From Eubacterium sp. (GTDB taxonomy: Bacteria; Bacillota; Clostridia; Peptostreptococcales; Anaerovoracaceae): DNA of 64,000 nt. Of the stretch, positions 28,840 to 36,933 are shown in pieces (within the stretch, counting starts at the first letter, position 1; the number at the start of each line of letters is the position of its first letter). Location: the NCBI GenBank assembly GCA_017533915.1, contig JAFWHX010000014.1, positions 1-64,000 on the forward strand, written 5' to 3'. The translations under genes were made by a program, and so were the position numbers. The notes under the pieces are model-generated. The model was not told the DNA's origin, made no database searches, and was given only the letters and a program-made list of their open reading frames with translations.

Positions 28840-29919
28840 TCAGGCATGTATGAGTTCGCCGTATGTGATGTGCGGCGGAACGGCGCGCTGGGCGAGGACG
28901 GTCCTGCCGTTTGCTCTTAGCTCATCTATCTTCTTGGTAAGTACCCTGATATCTGTTTCCTCGTCATAGATCAGAAGGACATCGACGTCGTTATTCTTCG
29001 GTGCATCGTCAAGGCGGTCAAGGGCGTCAAGTGAGACTGAAAAGCCCACGGCGCCGCATTTTTTGCCCATGCTCTTCATGAGGTTGTCGTATCGGCCGCC
29101 GGCGATCACAGGCTTGGACAGTTTTTTTACAAAGCCCTGGAACTGGATGCCGTTATAGTATCCCATCTCGTTTACGACTGAGAAATCAAATCTTACGTTC
29201 TGGTCAAGGCCTTCTGCTTTCAGAACGTCCCGAACGCAGCTAAGCTGTGCTGCTGCTTCCTCGGACACGAAGTCTTTTACTGCTGTAAGCACTTTATCCA
29301 TGCTGCCGTATGCACCGATGAGACGCACCAGTTTTGATGATGCATCAGCCGGAACGCCTGCCTCGTCACAGATCGAGAGTGCCCCGTGCGCGTTCTTCTG
29401 CCCGAGACAGTGCAGCACGCGCTTCACCTCAGGCTGCGGCAGTCCCAGCCCGTCCACGACCTCACGCACTACGCCCATGTGCGAGATATCAAGCACAAAA
29501 TCGCGGCTGATCAGCTGAAGGCTCCTGACGGCCATTACCACGACCTCGCATTCATCGTACAGGTCCACGTCGCCCATACACTCTATGCCGGTCTGCATGA
29601 TCTCTCTGAAATCATGCGAATAGCTGCTCATCCTGTAGACTTCATCGTCATAATATATCTTCTGGGTCACGCCCGGATGCCACTCTGCGTCCTTTGCCAC
29701 AGAAAGCGTTACGTCAGGCTTGAGCGCCATCAGACGGCCGTTCGAGTCGGTGAACGTCAGGATCCCCTCGTTCTGCAGAAAATCCTTGTTCTCAGAATAC
29801 AGCTCATAGTCCTCGAACTTTCCGGCTTTGAATTCGGTGTATCCGTAGCTCCTGAACAAAGCCCTGAGGTCGTACGTCGCCTTCTCCTTATTCTTCAGAA
29901 TCTTATCGTAGTCAGTCAT
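28840..29919 (-). CDS. hisZ: ATP phosphoribosyltransferase regulatory subunit
   Basis: HisZ resembles histidyl-tRNA synthetase but has no aminoacylation role; it gives histidine feedback control to short HisG. Class II synthetase-like parts are visible (LKPDVTLSVAK, YYDDEVYR, REIMQTGIECMG, VIAGGRYDNLMKSMG). The ATG at 29919 (MTDYDKILKNKEK) has AGGAGG 5 nt before it and gives 359 residues. It is the first gene of the his operon. The leader holds a 33-bp direct repeat. I see no T-box or histidine-rich leader peptide. Confidence 0.93.
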   Translation of the reverse strand: MTDYDKILKNKEKATYDLRALFRSYGYTEFKAGKFEDYELYSENKDFLQNEGILTFTDSNGRLMALKPDVTLSVAKDAEWHPGVTQKIYYDDEVYRMSSYSHDFREIMQTGIECMGDVDLYDECEVVVMAVRSLQLISRDFVLDISHMGVVREVVDGLGLPQPEVKRVLHCLGQKNAHGALSICDEAGVPADASSKLVRLIGAYGSMDKVLTAVKDFVSEEAAAQLSCVRDVLKAEGLDQNVRFDFSVVNEMGYYNGIQFQGFVKKLSKPVIAGGRYDNLMKSMGKKCGAVGFSVSLDALDRLDDAPKNNDVDVLLIYDEETDIRVLTKKIDELRANGRTVLAQRAVPPHITYGELIHA

Positions 29920-29949
29920 CAGAACCTCCTGCATACACATTGCAGCTGG

Positions 29950-30003
29950 TCATCAAAGTCTCTTATGTAAACACTGCAGCAGACATCAAAGCCTCTTGTG
30001 TAT
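29950..30003. repeat. 33-bp direct repeat in the hisZ leader
   Basis: CATCAAAG(T/C)CTCTT(A/G)TGTA occurs at about 29951 and 29984. It lies between the promoter and hisZ, so it would be transcribed. Confidence 0.75.
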
Positions 30004-30013
30004 ACACTGTAAC

Positions 30014-30042
30014 AGTTTAGCACGCTAAACCGCTGCTGTCAA
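30014..30042 (-). promoter_or_regulatory. his operon promoter with palindromic operator
   Basis: Minus strand: perfect -35 TTGACA (30042-30037), 17-bp spacer, -10 TAAACT (30019-30014). The perfect palindrome GTTTAGCACGCTAAAC (30015-30030) covers the -10 and its upstream side. A nearly identical palindrome sits at the same place in the livK-like promoter at 62264-62292. Confidence 0.8.
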
Positions 30043-30064
30043 ATACCTGAACACACGATCGCTA

Positions 30065-30093
30065 TTGAAATGGCGGGAAGGTTTTGATATATT
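30065..30093 (+). promoter_or_regulatory. Promoter of the EutP-like pair
   Basis: -35 TTGAAA (30065-30070), 17-bp spacer, -10 TATATT (30088-30093) with an extended TG-A. It is divergent from the his promoter, with about 23 bp between the two -35 boxes. Confidence 0.8.
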
Positions 30094-30125
30094 GGTAATT
30101 GGAAAAGAATGAATGTGAGGCATAA

Positions 30126-30614
30126 ATGAGAAAACTGTTTTTATACGGGAGGAGCGAATCCGGAAAGACCAGCCTGACGCAGGCGCTTAAAGGCGAAAAG
30201 CTTCACTACGAGAAGACTCAGTACAATAAGTCCTGGGACATCACGATCGATACTCCGGGTGAATACACACAGAGCAAGCGCGTTTCGCACGCACTGTGCA
30301 GCATCTCGTTTGATTCTGACGTGATCGGGATCCTGTGCGCGGCAAATGAGCCTTTCAACATCTTCTCGCCGGGCGAGATCGGATTCACCACGCGCCCGAT
30401 GGTCGGGATCATCACCAAAATAGACCTCCCGAACACGAATATACCGATGGTCACACAGTGGCTCAAGGAAGCAGGATGCGAGAGAGTATTCCCTGTCAGC
30501 AATGTGACGCTCGAAGGGATCGCAGAACTGAAAGAATACCTGATGCAGCTCCCGGAGCGCCGGACGCTGGAACAGGCGAAGGAAGACCAGAAGACAGGAA
30601 AAAGTGCATACTAA
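30126..30614 (+). CDS. EutP/PduV-like small P-loop GTPase, copy 1
   Basis: The 162-residue protein fits the EutP/PduV family. The P-loop GRSESGKT is at residues 8-15, DTPGEY is near 43, and the specificity motif TKID is near 98. Family members are linked to ethanolamine or propanediol microcompartments; EutP has also been reported to act as an acetate kinase. No eut, pdu or shell-protein gene is seen here. GTGAGG precedes the ATG. A paralogue follows 80 bp later on the same strand. The role of this pair is unknown. Confidence 0.85.
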   Translation: MRKLFLYGRSESGKTSLTQALKGEKLHYEKTQYNKSWDITIDTPGEYTQSKRVSHALCSISFDSDVIGILCAANEPFNIFSPGEIGFTTRPMVGIITKIDLPNTNIPMVTQWLKEAGCERVFPVSNVTLEGIAELKEYLMQLPERRTLEQAKEDQKTGKSAY

Positions 30615-30635
30615 GGCAGATCTCTGCCTGCTGTA

Positions 30636-30677
30636 TGAAAGCACATAAAAAATCCTCGGCGATAATGTGAAAGCACA
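30636..30677. repeat. Short direct repeat, 32-bp period, between the EutP copies
   Basis: TGAAAGCACA occurs at 30636-30645 and 30668-30677. A GGCAGATCTCTGCC hairpin lies just before the first copy. Confidence 0.65.
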
Positions 30678-30694
30678 CAACAATTGGAGGAGAT

Positions 30695-31183
30695 ATGAGA
30701 AAACTATTCTTATATGGAAGAACGGAAGCCGGAAAGACGAGCCTGACACAGGCGCTCAAAGGTGAAAAACTTCATTATCACAAAACACAGTACAACAACT
30801 CCTGGGACATCACCATCGACACCCCGGGAGAATATATAGAGAGCAAGAAGATCGCCCATGCGCTCTGCTCTATCTCGTTCGACTCGGACGTCATCGGCGT
30901 ACTCTGCGCAGCCAACGAGCCGTATAACGTATTCTGCCCGGGCGAGATCGGCTTTACCACACGTCCGATGATCGGTATCATCACCAAGATCGACCTTCCT
31001 AACGCAAACATACCGATGGTCACACAGTGGCTGAAGGAAGCCGGCTGCCAGCGGATCTTCGCGGTAAGCAATGAGACCGGCGAAGGAATCGATGAACTCA
31101 GGGATTACCTCCTTCAGATCCCGCAGCGCCGCACACTGGAAGAAGCCAAAGCAGATCAGCAGGCAGGCCGCAGGTCATTCTAA
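30695..31183 (+). CDS. EutP/PduV-like small P-loop GTPase, copy 2
   Basis: It has the same length as copy 1 (162 residues) and is highly similar throughout; for example ALKGEKLHY and IPMVTQWLKEAGC are identical in both. The P-loop is GRTEAGKT, and NKID-type specificity reads TKID. GGAGGAGAT precedes the ATG. The nucleotide sequences have diverged much more at third positions, so the duplication is not very recent. A strong terminator follows, and the pair forms its own small operon. Confidence 0.85.
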   Translation: MRKLFLYGRTEAGKTSLTQALKGEKLHYHKTQYNNSWDITIDTPGEYIESKKIAHALCSISFDSDVIGVLCAANEPYNVFCPGEIGFTTRPMIGIITKIDLPNANIPMVTQWLKEAGCQRIFAVSNETGEGIDELRDYLLQIPQRRTLEEAKADQQAGRRSF

Positions 31184-31215
31184 TACACGCAAACCGCAGC
31201 GCTTTACAAGACAAG

Positions 31216-31250
31216 AAAAACCCGGCCGGGTATCCCCCGGCCGGGTCTTT
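31216..31250. terminator. Bidirectional terminator after the EutP pair
   Basis: A 10-bp GC-only stem (CCCGGCCGGG at 31221-31230 and 31236-31245) with TCTTTT on the plus side and AAGAAAAA on the other. It also serves the converging gene at 31281. Confidence 0.9.
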
Positions 31251-31280
31251 TAATGCCTGTGATCAGTTCATCTTTGGCTC

Positions 31281-32195
31281 TCAGTCTTCGTTCAGTCCTT
31301 CTCTGCAGCCGGTGATTATCCATGGCGCCGGCTCGTTGGCAAACGTATTGTTGGACTTGAGCCTTGAGATCGATACCTGGATGATCTCCGGTTCTTTGAT
31401 GCCTGCGTCTTCGAAGATCTGCTTCATCCTTCCCGCCGCGACGAAGTCGAGTGTATATGCAACGAGGATGATGTCCGGATTCAGCGAAGTCAGGACTTTG
31501 ATCTCCTGCTCTGTGCTTGCGGACGCTGTGAGGAACGCAACGTTCGGTACCGGATAGTCGTCGAGCGCTTCCTTATCGACATGGTCGAGCACTGTCACAT
31601 TGCGGAGGTCGTAGAAATTGATGTTGTCTTCCAGAGCCTCACGCTCTTTGCGGCTGTATGCTACAGCGACGACGTGTCCCTCATTAGCGCGGAAAGCCGC
31701 GTCTACCGGAACGATCTCACCGCCGACCACGACGACTGTATCTTCAGAGTCTATCCTCATCTTGGTCATAATAATATTGCGGATCTCTTTTCCGACTTCC
31801 TTGGAGGAAACGCCTGCCATCAGATTGCCGAGACCACTCTTATTCGTTGAGAGCGCCTTCTTGTTAACGACGAGCATTCCCGCTGACTCGTTGATGCCAC
31901 GGTCTATCATGTCCTTCAGGCTGTCGTGCTTGATCGGCCCGGACGGGCTGGATCCTTCATTGTACCAGACCTCGCAGTCGCCGAGTCCTGCGTTCCACAT
32001 TCTGTAGAAGACCTCTTTGTCGCCGGCTTCCATGAACGCGAGAACTGCCTTGTGAGCCTCGACCATCGGGATTATGTTCGCATTGCCCTTCGTTACGTCC
32101 ATCATCGTGATCTGCTCCAGATCGATCGGTGAATTATCCGCGAAATACTGCATCCACTTCAGTACGTCTTCATTGCTGAACAGATTTTTTGCCAT
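31281..32195 (-). CDS. Protein with a degenerate CbiT-like methyltransferase domain
   Basis: The 304-residue protein is soluble. Its middle part (about residues 140-240) follows the layout of CbiT/CobL-type precorrin methyltransferases: a strand VVVVGGEIVPVDAAF, then HVVAVAYSRKEREALEDNI, NVTVLDHVDKEAL and PNVAFLTAS. The Gly-rich SAM-binding loop expected in the first motif is not conserved, so methyltransferase activity is doubtful. The N-terminal 130 residues match nothing I know. AGGAGG lies about 10 nt before the ATG. No cobalamin genes are nearby. The leader has a 17-bp direct repeat. Confidence 0.55.
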   Translation of the reverse strand: MAKNLFSNEDVLKWMQYFADNSPIDLEQITMMDVTKGNANIIPMVEAHKAVLAFMEAGDKEVFYRMWNAGLGDCEVWYNEGSSPSGPIKHDSLKDMIDRGINESAGMLVVNKKALSTNKSGLGNLMAGVSSKEVGKEIRNIIMTKMRIDSEDTVVVVGGEIVPVDAAFRANEGHVVAVAYSRKEREALEDNINFYDLRNVTVLDHVDKEALDDYPVPNVAFLTASASTEQEIKVLTSLNPDIILVAYTLDFVAAGRMKQIFEDAGIKEPEIIQVSISRLKSNNTFANEPAPWIITGCREGLNED

Positions 32196-32215
32196 CTTTT
32201 CATTCCTCCTCTATC

Positions 32216-32267
32216 ATCAAAGCCTTCACGGCTTCTCTTATTCTTTCCATATCAAAGCCTTCACGGC
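32216..32267. repeat. 17-bp direct repeat, 35-bp period, in the leader of the CbiT-like gene
   Basis: ATCAAAGCCTTCACGGC occurs at 32216-32232 and 32251-32267. The core ATCAAAGCCT also occurs in the hisZ leader repeat. Confidence 0.85.
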
Positions 32268-32283
32268 CTGCTTTACTGTCTAT

Positions 32284-32314
32284 ATTATAAACCCAAACCA
32301 CTTGCATGTGTCAA
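32284..32314 (-). promoter_or_regulatory. Promoter of the CbiT-like gene
   Basis: Minus strand: perfect -35 TTGACA (32314-32309) and perfect -10 TATAAT (32289-32284), but with a long 19-bp spacer. The long spacer may lower basal activity or reflect an activator. Confidence 0.65.
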
Positions 32315-32323
32315 CTAAACTGA

Positions 32324-34666
32324 TCAGAGACCGAGCGCAATAAGGATCGCGCGGATCAGGAATGCTGCTATCCAGGCGACGACGCACTGCCATATGACCA
32401 TCACGGCGGCAGTACGCGTACCGAGCTCACGGCGGACCGCTGCTACTGCAGCTACGCACGGCGTGTACAGCAGACAGAATACAAGGAGCGCTGCGGCAGA
32501 GATCGTAGGGAGTACCGATGCGATATCAGTCCCGAACAGAAGCTCGAGCGTCGCGACTACGCTCTCTTTGGCCATGAATCCGCTGATCAGAGCAGTAACG
32601 ATGCGCCAGTCTCCAAGTCCTATCGGTTTGAATACCGGGGCAAGCACTCCGGCGATCCCTGCCAGAATGCTGTCTTCAGAGTCTGTCACGAAGTTCAGGC
32701 TCGCGTCAAAACTCTGCAGGAACCATATGATGATAGTCGCGACGAGAATAACGCTGAACGCTCTCTGCAGGAAGTCTTTTGCCTTTTCCCAGAGAAGCTG
32801 AAGCACATTCTTTGCTGCCGGCATCCTGTAATCAGGAAGCTCCATCACGAACGGCACGGCTTCGCCCCGGAACAGTGTGTTCTTGAATATCAGCGCCATA
32901 ATGACCGCCATGATTATCCCCAGCACATACAATCCGATCATTATAAGGCCTCCCCGCGCAGGGAAGAACGCGCCGACAAGGAAAGCATAGATCGGTATCT
33001 TAGCGGTGCAGCTCATGAATGGCGTCAGCAGTATAGTCAGGCGGCGGTCCCTCTTACTAGGAAGAGTCCTCGTCGCCATCACTGCAGGCACCGTACAGCC
33101 GAAGCCGATCAGCATCGGAACGATGCTCCTGCCGGAAAGCCCTATCTTACGAAGGATGCTGTCCATCACGAATGCGACCCTGGCTATGTATCCGCTGTCT
33201 TCCATAATGGAAAGGAAGAAAAACAGGGTGACGACTATCGGGATGAAGCTTAAGACGCTGCCCACCCCTCCGAATAATCCGTTAAGCACGAGGCTCTTTA
33301 TCACAGGGTTCACATCTGCTGACTCAAGTGCTGCTGCTACCTGGCCTGCGAGCATGTTTACCATGCTCTCGATGATCCCCTGGAAGAACGGGCCGATGAA
33401 ATTGAAAGTCAGTATGAAGACGATACCCATGATCCCGATGAAACATGGGATCGCAGTCCATTTCCCTGTAAGTACATCATCTATCTTCTGTGAACGGACA
33501 CGCTCTCTGCTGACTTCCGGCTTCGTCACCGTGCTCTCGCATACACGCTCGATGAAGTCGAACCTCATGTCTGCCATGGCTGATGCCCTGTCCATTCCGC
33601 CTTCATGTTCCATCTGTACCACGATGTGCTCGATCATATCGAGCTCGTTCTGCTCGAGGTCCAGCTTATCAAGTACGAGCCTGTCGCCTTCTATCACTTT
33701 AGTCGCGGCGAACCGCTTCGGGAGCCCCGCGCGCTCAGCATGGTCTTCAATGACTGCCTGCACTGCGTGGATGGCTCTATGTATCGCTCCGCCATGGTCG
33801 TCTTTGCTGCAGAGATCCTGTTCAACAGGGCGCTCCTGATATTTGGCTATATGAAGAGCATGCTCAACAAGCTCGGACACACCCTCGTTTTTAGAAGCAG
33901 ATATCGGGACGACCGGGACTCCGAGTTTCTGCTCCATACGGTTGATATCTATCATTCCGTGATTAGCCGTGACTTCGTCCATCATGTTGAGCGCGACAAC
34001 CATCGGGACATTCATCTCAAGGAGCTGCATGGTAAGATACAGGTTGCGCTCAATGTTCGTCGCGTCTACGATGTTGATTATCGCACGCGGCTTCTCCTCC
34101 AGCACGAATGCACGTGATATGATCTCCTCGCTCGTGTACGGCGACATTGAATAGATCCCCGGAAGATCTGTTACCAGCGTATCCGGGTGGCCTTTGATCG
34201 GTCCGTCTTTCCGGTCGACAGTCACGCCCGGGAAGTTGCCGACGTGCTGGTTGGAGCCGGTAAGCTGATTAAACAGAGTCGTCTTGCCGCTGTTCTGGTT
34301 TCCAACAAGCGCAAACGTCAGGATCTCGCCGTCCGGCAGCGGATTCTCATCTTTTCTTGAGTGATACTTTCCATCTTCGCCGAGTCCGGGATGCTCTGTC
34401 GGGTCGATCTTCTCTATCCTCGCATGCCTGTTCGAACGCTCAGGTATCAGCTTCACGCCGATCTGTGATGCCTCCGCCAGCCTGAGAGAAAGCTCGTATC
34501 CATGCACCTGGAGCTCCATCGGATCTCCAAGCGGCGCAAACTTTACCAGAGTGACCTCCGCTCCCTGTATCAGACCCATGTCAAGAAAATGCTGACGGAG
34601 AGCGCCCTCCCCGCCAACATCTGTGATAACTGCATTATCGTTTACTTTTAATTCGTTCAGTTTCAT
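32324..34666 (-). CDS. feoB: FeoA-FeoB fusion ferrous iron transporter
   Basis: The 780-residue protein joins an SH3-like FeoA domain (residues 1-75, MKLNELKVNDNAVITDVGGE) to FeoB. The G domain has GNQNSGKTT at 122-130, the DLPGIYSMSPY switch and NMMDE. The C-terminal half has about nine membrane spans with the Cys-containing gate segments GFGCTVPAVMATRTL and SCTAKIPIYAF. It imports Fe(II) under anaerobic conditions. Its ATG overlaps the stop of the upstream lipoprotein gene (TAATG), so the two are translationally coupled. I see no Fur-box-like site that I would trust. Confidence 0.95.
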   Translation of the reverse strand: MKLNELKVNDNAVITDVGGEGALRQHFLDMGLIQGAEVTLVKFAPLGDPMELQVHGYELSLRLAEASQIGVKLIPERSNRHARIEKIDPTEHPGLGEDGKYHSRKDENPLPDGEILTFALVGNQNSGKTTLFNQLTGSNQHVGNFPGVTVDRKDGPIKGHPDTLVTDLPGIYSMSPYTSEEIISRAFVLEEKPRAIINIVDATNIERNLYLTMQLLEMNVPMVVALNMMDEVTANHGMIDINRMEQKLGVPVVPISASKNEGVSELVEHALHIAKYQERPVEQDLCSKDDHGGAIHRAIHAVQAVIEDHAERAGLPKRFAATKVIEGDRLVLDKLDLEQNELDMIEHIVVQMEHEGGMDRASAMADMRFDFIERVCESTVTKPEVSRERVRSQKIDDVLTGKWTAIPCFIGIMGIVFILTFNFIGPFFQGIIESMVNMLAGQVAAALESADVNPVIKSLVLNGLFGGVGSVLSFIPIVVTLFFFLSIMEDSGYIARVAFVMDSILRKIGLSGRSIVPMLIGFGCTVPAVMATRTLPSKRDRRLTILLTPFMSCTAKIPIYAFLVGAFFPARGGLIMIGLYVLGIIMAVIMALIFKNTLFRGEAVPFVMELPDYRMPAAKNVLQLLWEKAKDFLQRAFSVILVATIIIWFLQSFDASLNFVTDSEDSILAGIAGVLAPVFKPIGLGDWRIVTALISGFMAKESVVATLELLFGTDIASVLPTISAAALLVFCLLYTPCVAAVAAVRRELGTRTAAVMVIWQCVVAWIAAFLIRAILIALGL

Positions 34667-35367
34667 TACTTTACGTACTTTTTCAGCGCTTTCGGTGTTT
34701 TCTTCGCTTCGCGGAATGTGATAAGGAACTCGTCTCCGTCCTCTTCCTCGGTCAGAGTGGTGATCGTGCCGTTTTTATGCTTTTTAAACACATAGCCGTC
34801 GTCGCCTACCTGAAGCAGCGTAAACCCGTCTTTATCTTCTCCCCACTTGCCTTCCTGGACATCCTTACCATACAGGACTGATTTGACGTATGCTGTGCCG
34901 CCCTTCTTGAAGTAGATCATCATATAATCGGTGACGTCCTTGATGTCGAACATGTCCTTTATCAGTTCGTCGTCAAACTCCTCACCCTCTCCGCTCATCT
35001 TTGAGAATACGTAGCACTTCCCCGCGACGAAGGCAGTCTTGGTGTTATAGTCGTTTTTATTATATTTCTTGCCTCCGAAAGCACTGTTCTCGCTCTCTTC
35101 GAGCTCCTCATCAGTGACGCCGCTTCCGTCTTCGACATGCTCGATATCTTCCTCTTCATCAGTGTCATCATCTTCAGTGCCGGCCTCAGCTTCGGTCCCG
35201 TTCTCGCTGCCGCTTTCTTCGCTGACTTCGCTCCCGCTGCTGCTCTCACTTTCCCCGCTCTCGCTGGAGCTTCCACATGCCGCAAGCATCACGGCAGAAG
35301 ACACTATCATCATTATCGCAAGTATAAGAGCAAAACCTCTTCTGCGTATCTCTTTCATATCCTTCAT
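34666..35367 (-). CDS. Acidic lipoprotein coupled to FeoAB
   Basis: I use the ATG at 35367 (MKDMKEIRRRGFALILAIMM), with AAGGAG 8 nt upstream, giving 233 residues; the longer frame starts before this signal. A lipoprotein signal ends at LAACGSS. A stretch of about 60 residues follows that is almost all Ser, Glu, Asp and Gly. The C-terminal domain (about 95-230) has no family I recognise (YVFSKMSGEGEEFDDELIKD, EGKWGEDKDGFTLLQVGDDG). The stop overlaps the feoB start. The acidic region could hold metal ions near the transporter, but that is inference. Confidence 0.75.
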   Translation of the reverse strand: MKDMKEIRRRGFALILAIMMIVSSAVMLAACGSSSESGESESSSGSEVSEESGSENGTEAEAGTEDDDTDEEEDIEHVEDGSGVTDEELEESENSAFGGKKYNKNDYNTKTAFVAGKCYVFSKMSGEGEEFDDELIKDMFDIKDVTDYMMIYFKKGGTAYVKSVLYGKDVQEGKWGEDKDGFTLLQVGDDGYVFKKHKNGTITTLTEEEDGDEFLITFREAKKTPKALKKYVK

Positions 35368-35406
35368 TTCGGTTCTCCTTCCCGCCCCATAAAAATCTTC
35401 AATATC

Positions 35407-35435
35407 ATTATAGTCCGAGCATATAAAAAATCCAA
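35407..35435 (-). promoter_or_regulatory. Promoter of the lipoprotein-feoAB operon
   Basis: Minus strand: -35 TTGGAT (35435-35430), 17-bp spacer, -10 TATAAT (35412-35407). The -35 lies inside the terminator hairpin of the upstream glycosidase gene. Confidence 0.55.
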
Positions 35436-35453
35436 CACAGTTAAGTGCTGGAT
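35423..35453 (-). terminator. Terminator of the glycosidase transcript
   Basis: ATCCAGCAC pairs with GTGTTGGAT on the minus strand (one G-U pair; 35430-35453), followed by TTTTTTAT. Confidence 0.8.
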
Positions 35454-35530
35454 CTTTTACAATGTATTGACTAGAAGGGGCAGGCGCCGGCAAACGTAAC
35501 CACGTCAGCGCCCGCCTTATCGTTATGACT

Positions 35531-36901
35531 TCAGATCTGTTTGCCCTGAATCAATCTGGAATACCAGTACGCGCTGTCTTTTACTGTCCTGTCCTGTGTC
35601 CTGTAATCTATGTACACAAGTCCGAACCTTTCATCGTAGCCACTGTTCCATTCCAGATTATCCGTAAACGACCAATGGAAGAATCCCTTCACAGGAACGC
35701 CGTCTTTTATCACGTCTGAAAGCTCTTCCAGATATCTCTGGAGAAAGTCTATCCTGTCCGGATCATGTACTTTTCCGTCCAGGAAGATGCGGTCGTTGCA
35801 GCTCTGTCCGTCTTCAGATATGACCATCGGAAGTCCGTATCTCTCCCAGATCTGGCGCGGTCCCCAGTACATGACTTCCGGCGTTACGTGCCATCCTATA
35901 GCTGTTCTCGGGAATCCGACATATCTCTGCATGACCTGACACCCGTTCGCCGGATCCATCTCGGTCCCGTTGTATATATTGAGTCCCAGGAAGTCCAGAG
36001 GCTGAGATATGAGCTCCATGTCTTCACGGAAGCCTTCTTCACTGCTCATTTCCTCTGCGCATCTGCTCCACGGCGATATCGGATCATCCGGATATTTCCC
36101 TTTTACCATCGGATCAAAAGCCCATTGGTAGAAGAAGAAAAAGTGTCCGTCTTTAAGCTGTGATTCTCCTGTATGGAATGAGAAATCAGATATCTCTTTC
36201 GGTGTCTCCTTAAGATGTTCATGGACATAGCCCAGCATTCCCGTTGCAGCGGCGCCTATGACAGCGTCAGGGACCACATCTCTGATCACTCTTACAGCTT
36301 CGCCGTGCGCAAGGAGCGCGTTGTGCCAGCACCTGAACTGTTCACGCGGCTCAAGCCTGAGGCCAGGAGCATGCTCGCCCGTCCCGTATCCGAGACCTAT
36401 GAATATCTCAGGCTCATTGATCGTGAACCAGTGCTTTACCCTGTCCCCGAAATGTTCCGCAAGCACGCGGGTGTAGTCTCTGAAGGCTGCGACCGTATCC
36501 CTGTTCTGCCAGCCTCCTTTATCTTCCAGCGCCTGAGGAAGATCCCAGTGGTACACTGTCATCCATGGATCGATGCCGCGTTCGATGCAGCCATCGACGA
36601 CCTTGTCATAATACTCAAGTCCCGCTTTGTTGATGTCTCCGGTCCCTTCGGGGATAACTCTCGGCCAGCTCACGCTGAAGCGGTAGTTCCTGATCCCCAG
36701 CGACTTCAGAATGTCCAGGTCCTCTTCAAACCTGTGGTAAGAGTCACACGCCACGTCACCGTTCGTTCCGTCTGCGATCGTTCCCGGTCTGTGCGAAAAA
36801 GTGTCCCAGATCGACGGTCCTTTCCCATCATCAAAAGCTCCACCTTCGATCTGATACGATGAGCTCGCTGTACCCCATATGAAATCCTGAGGAAATTCCA
36901 T
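35531..36901 (-). CDS. Family GH1 beta-glucosidase
   Basis: The 456-residue protein is a complete GH1 (beta/alpha)8 enzyme. N-terminal FIWGTASSSYQIEGG is canonical. The acid/base Glu is in WFTINEPEIF. The nucleophile Glu is in MVISEDGQSCND, where most relatives have TENG; the Glu is kept but Asn is replaced by Asp. It lacks a signal peptide, so it cleaves imported beta-glucosides in the cytoplasm. It lacks the usual phosphate-site features I would expect in a 6-phospho-beta-glucosidase operon and sits beside an ABC rather than a PTS importer. It follows the GH94 gene. Confidence 0.93.
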   Translation of the reverse strand: MEFPQDFIWGTASSSYQIEGGAFDDGKGPSIWDTFSHRPGTIADGTNGDVACDSYHRFEEDLDILKSLGIRNYRFSVSWPRVIPEGTGDINKAGLEYYDKVVDGCIERGIDPWMTVYHWDLPQALEDKGGWQNRDTVAAFRDYTRVLAEHFGDRVKHWFTINEPEIFIGLGYGTGEHAPGLRLEPREQFRCWHNALLAHGEAVRVIRDVVPDAVIGAAATGMLGYVHEHLKETPKEISDFSFHTGESQLKDGHFFFFYQWAFDPMVKGKYPDDPISPWSRCAEEMSSEEGFREDMELISQPLDFLGLNIYNGTEMDPANGCQVMQRYVGFPRTAIGWHVTPEVMYWGPRQIWERYGLPMVISEDGQSCNDRIFLDGKVHDPDRIDFLQRYLEELSDVIKDGVPVKGFFHWSFTDNLEWNSGYDERFGLVYIDYRTQDRTVKDSAYWYSRLIQGKQI

Positions 36902-36933
36902 GACAATAAGCCTCTCTTTTCAACAAATCATCT

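Noticed and set aside
29920-30042. T-box or histidine leader-peptide attenuator before hisZ
   Set aside because: The leader is under 100 nt, has no T-box sequence, no run of histidine codons and no terminator hairpin.
30126-31183. Remnant of an ethanolamine or propanediol microcompartment operon
   Set aside because: No shell protein, ammonia-lyase, diol dehydratase or aldehyde dehydrogenase gene is present on either side.
33006-33839. 277-residue open frame opposite feoB
   Set aside because: It is antisense to a well-conserved membrane protein gene and has no start signal or recognisable domain.
35093-35280. Ser/Glu/Asp-rich stretch as a simple-sequence repeat
   Set aside because: It is low-complexity coding sequence of the lipoprotein linker without a fixed repeat unit.
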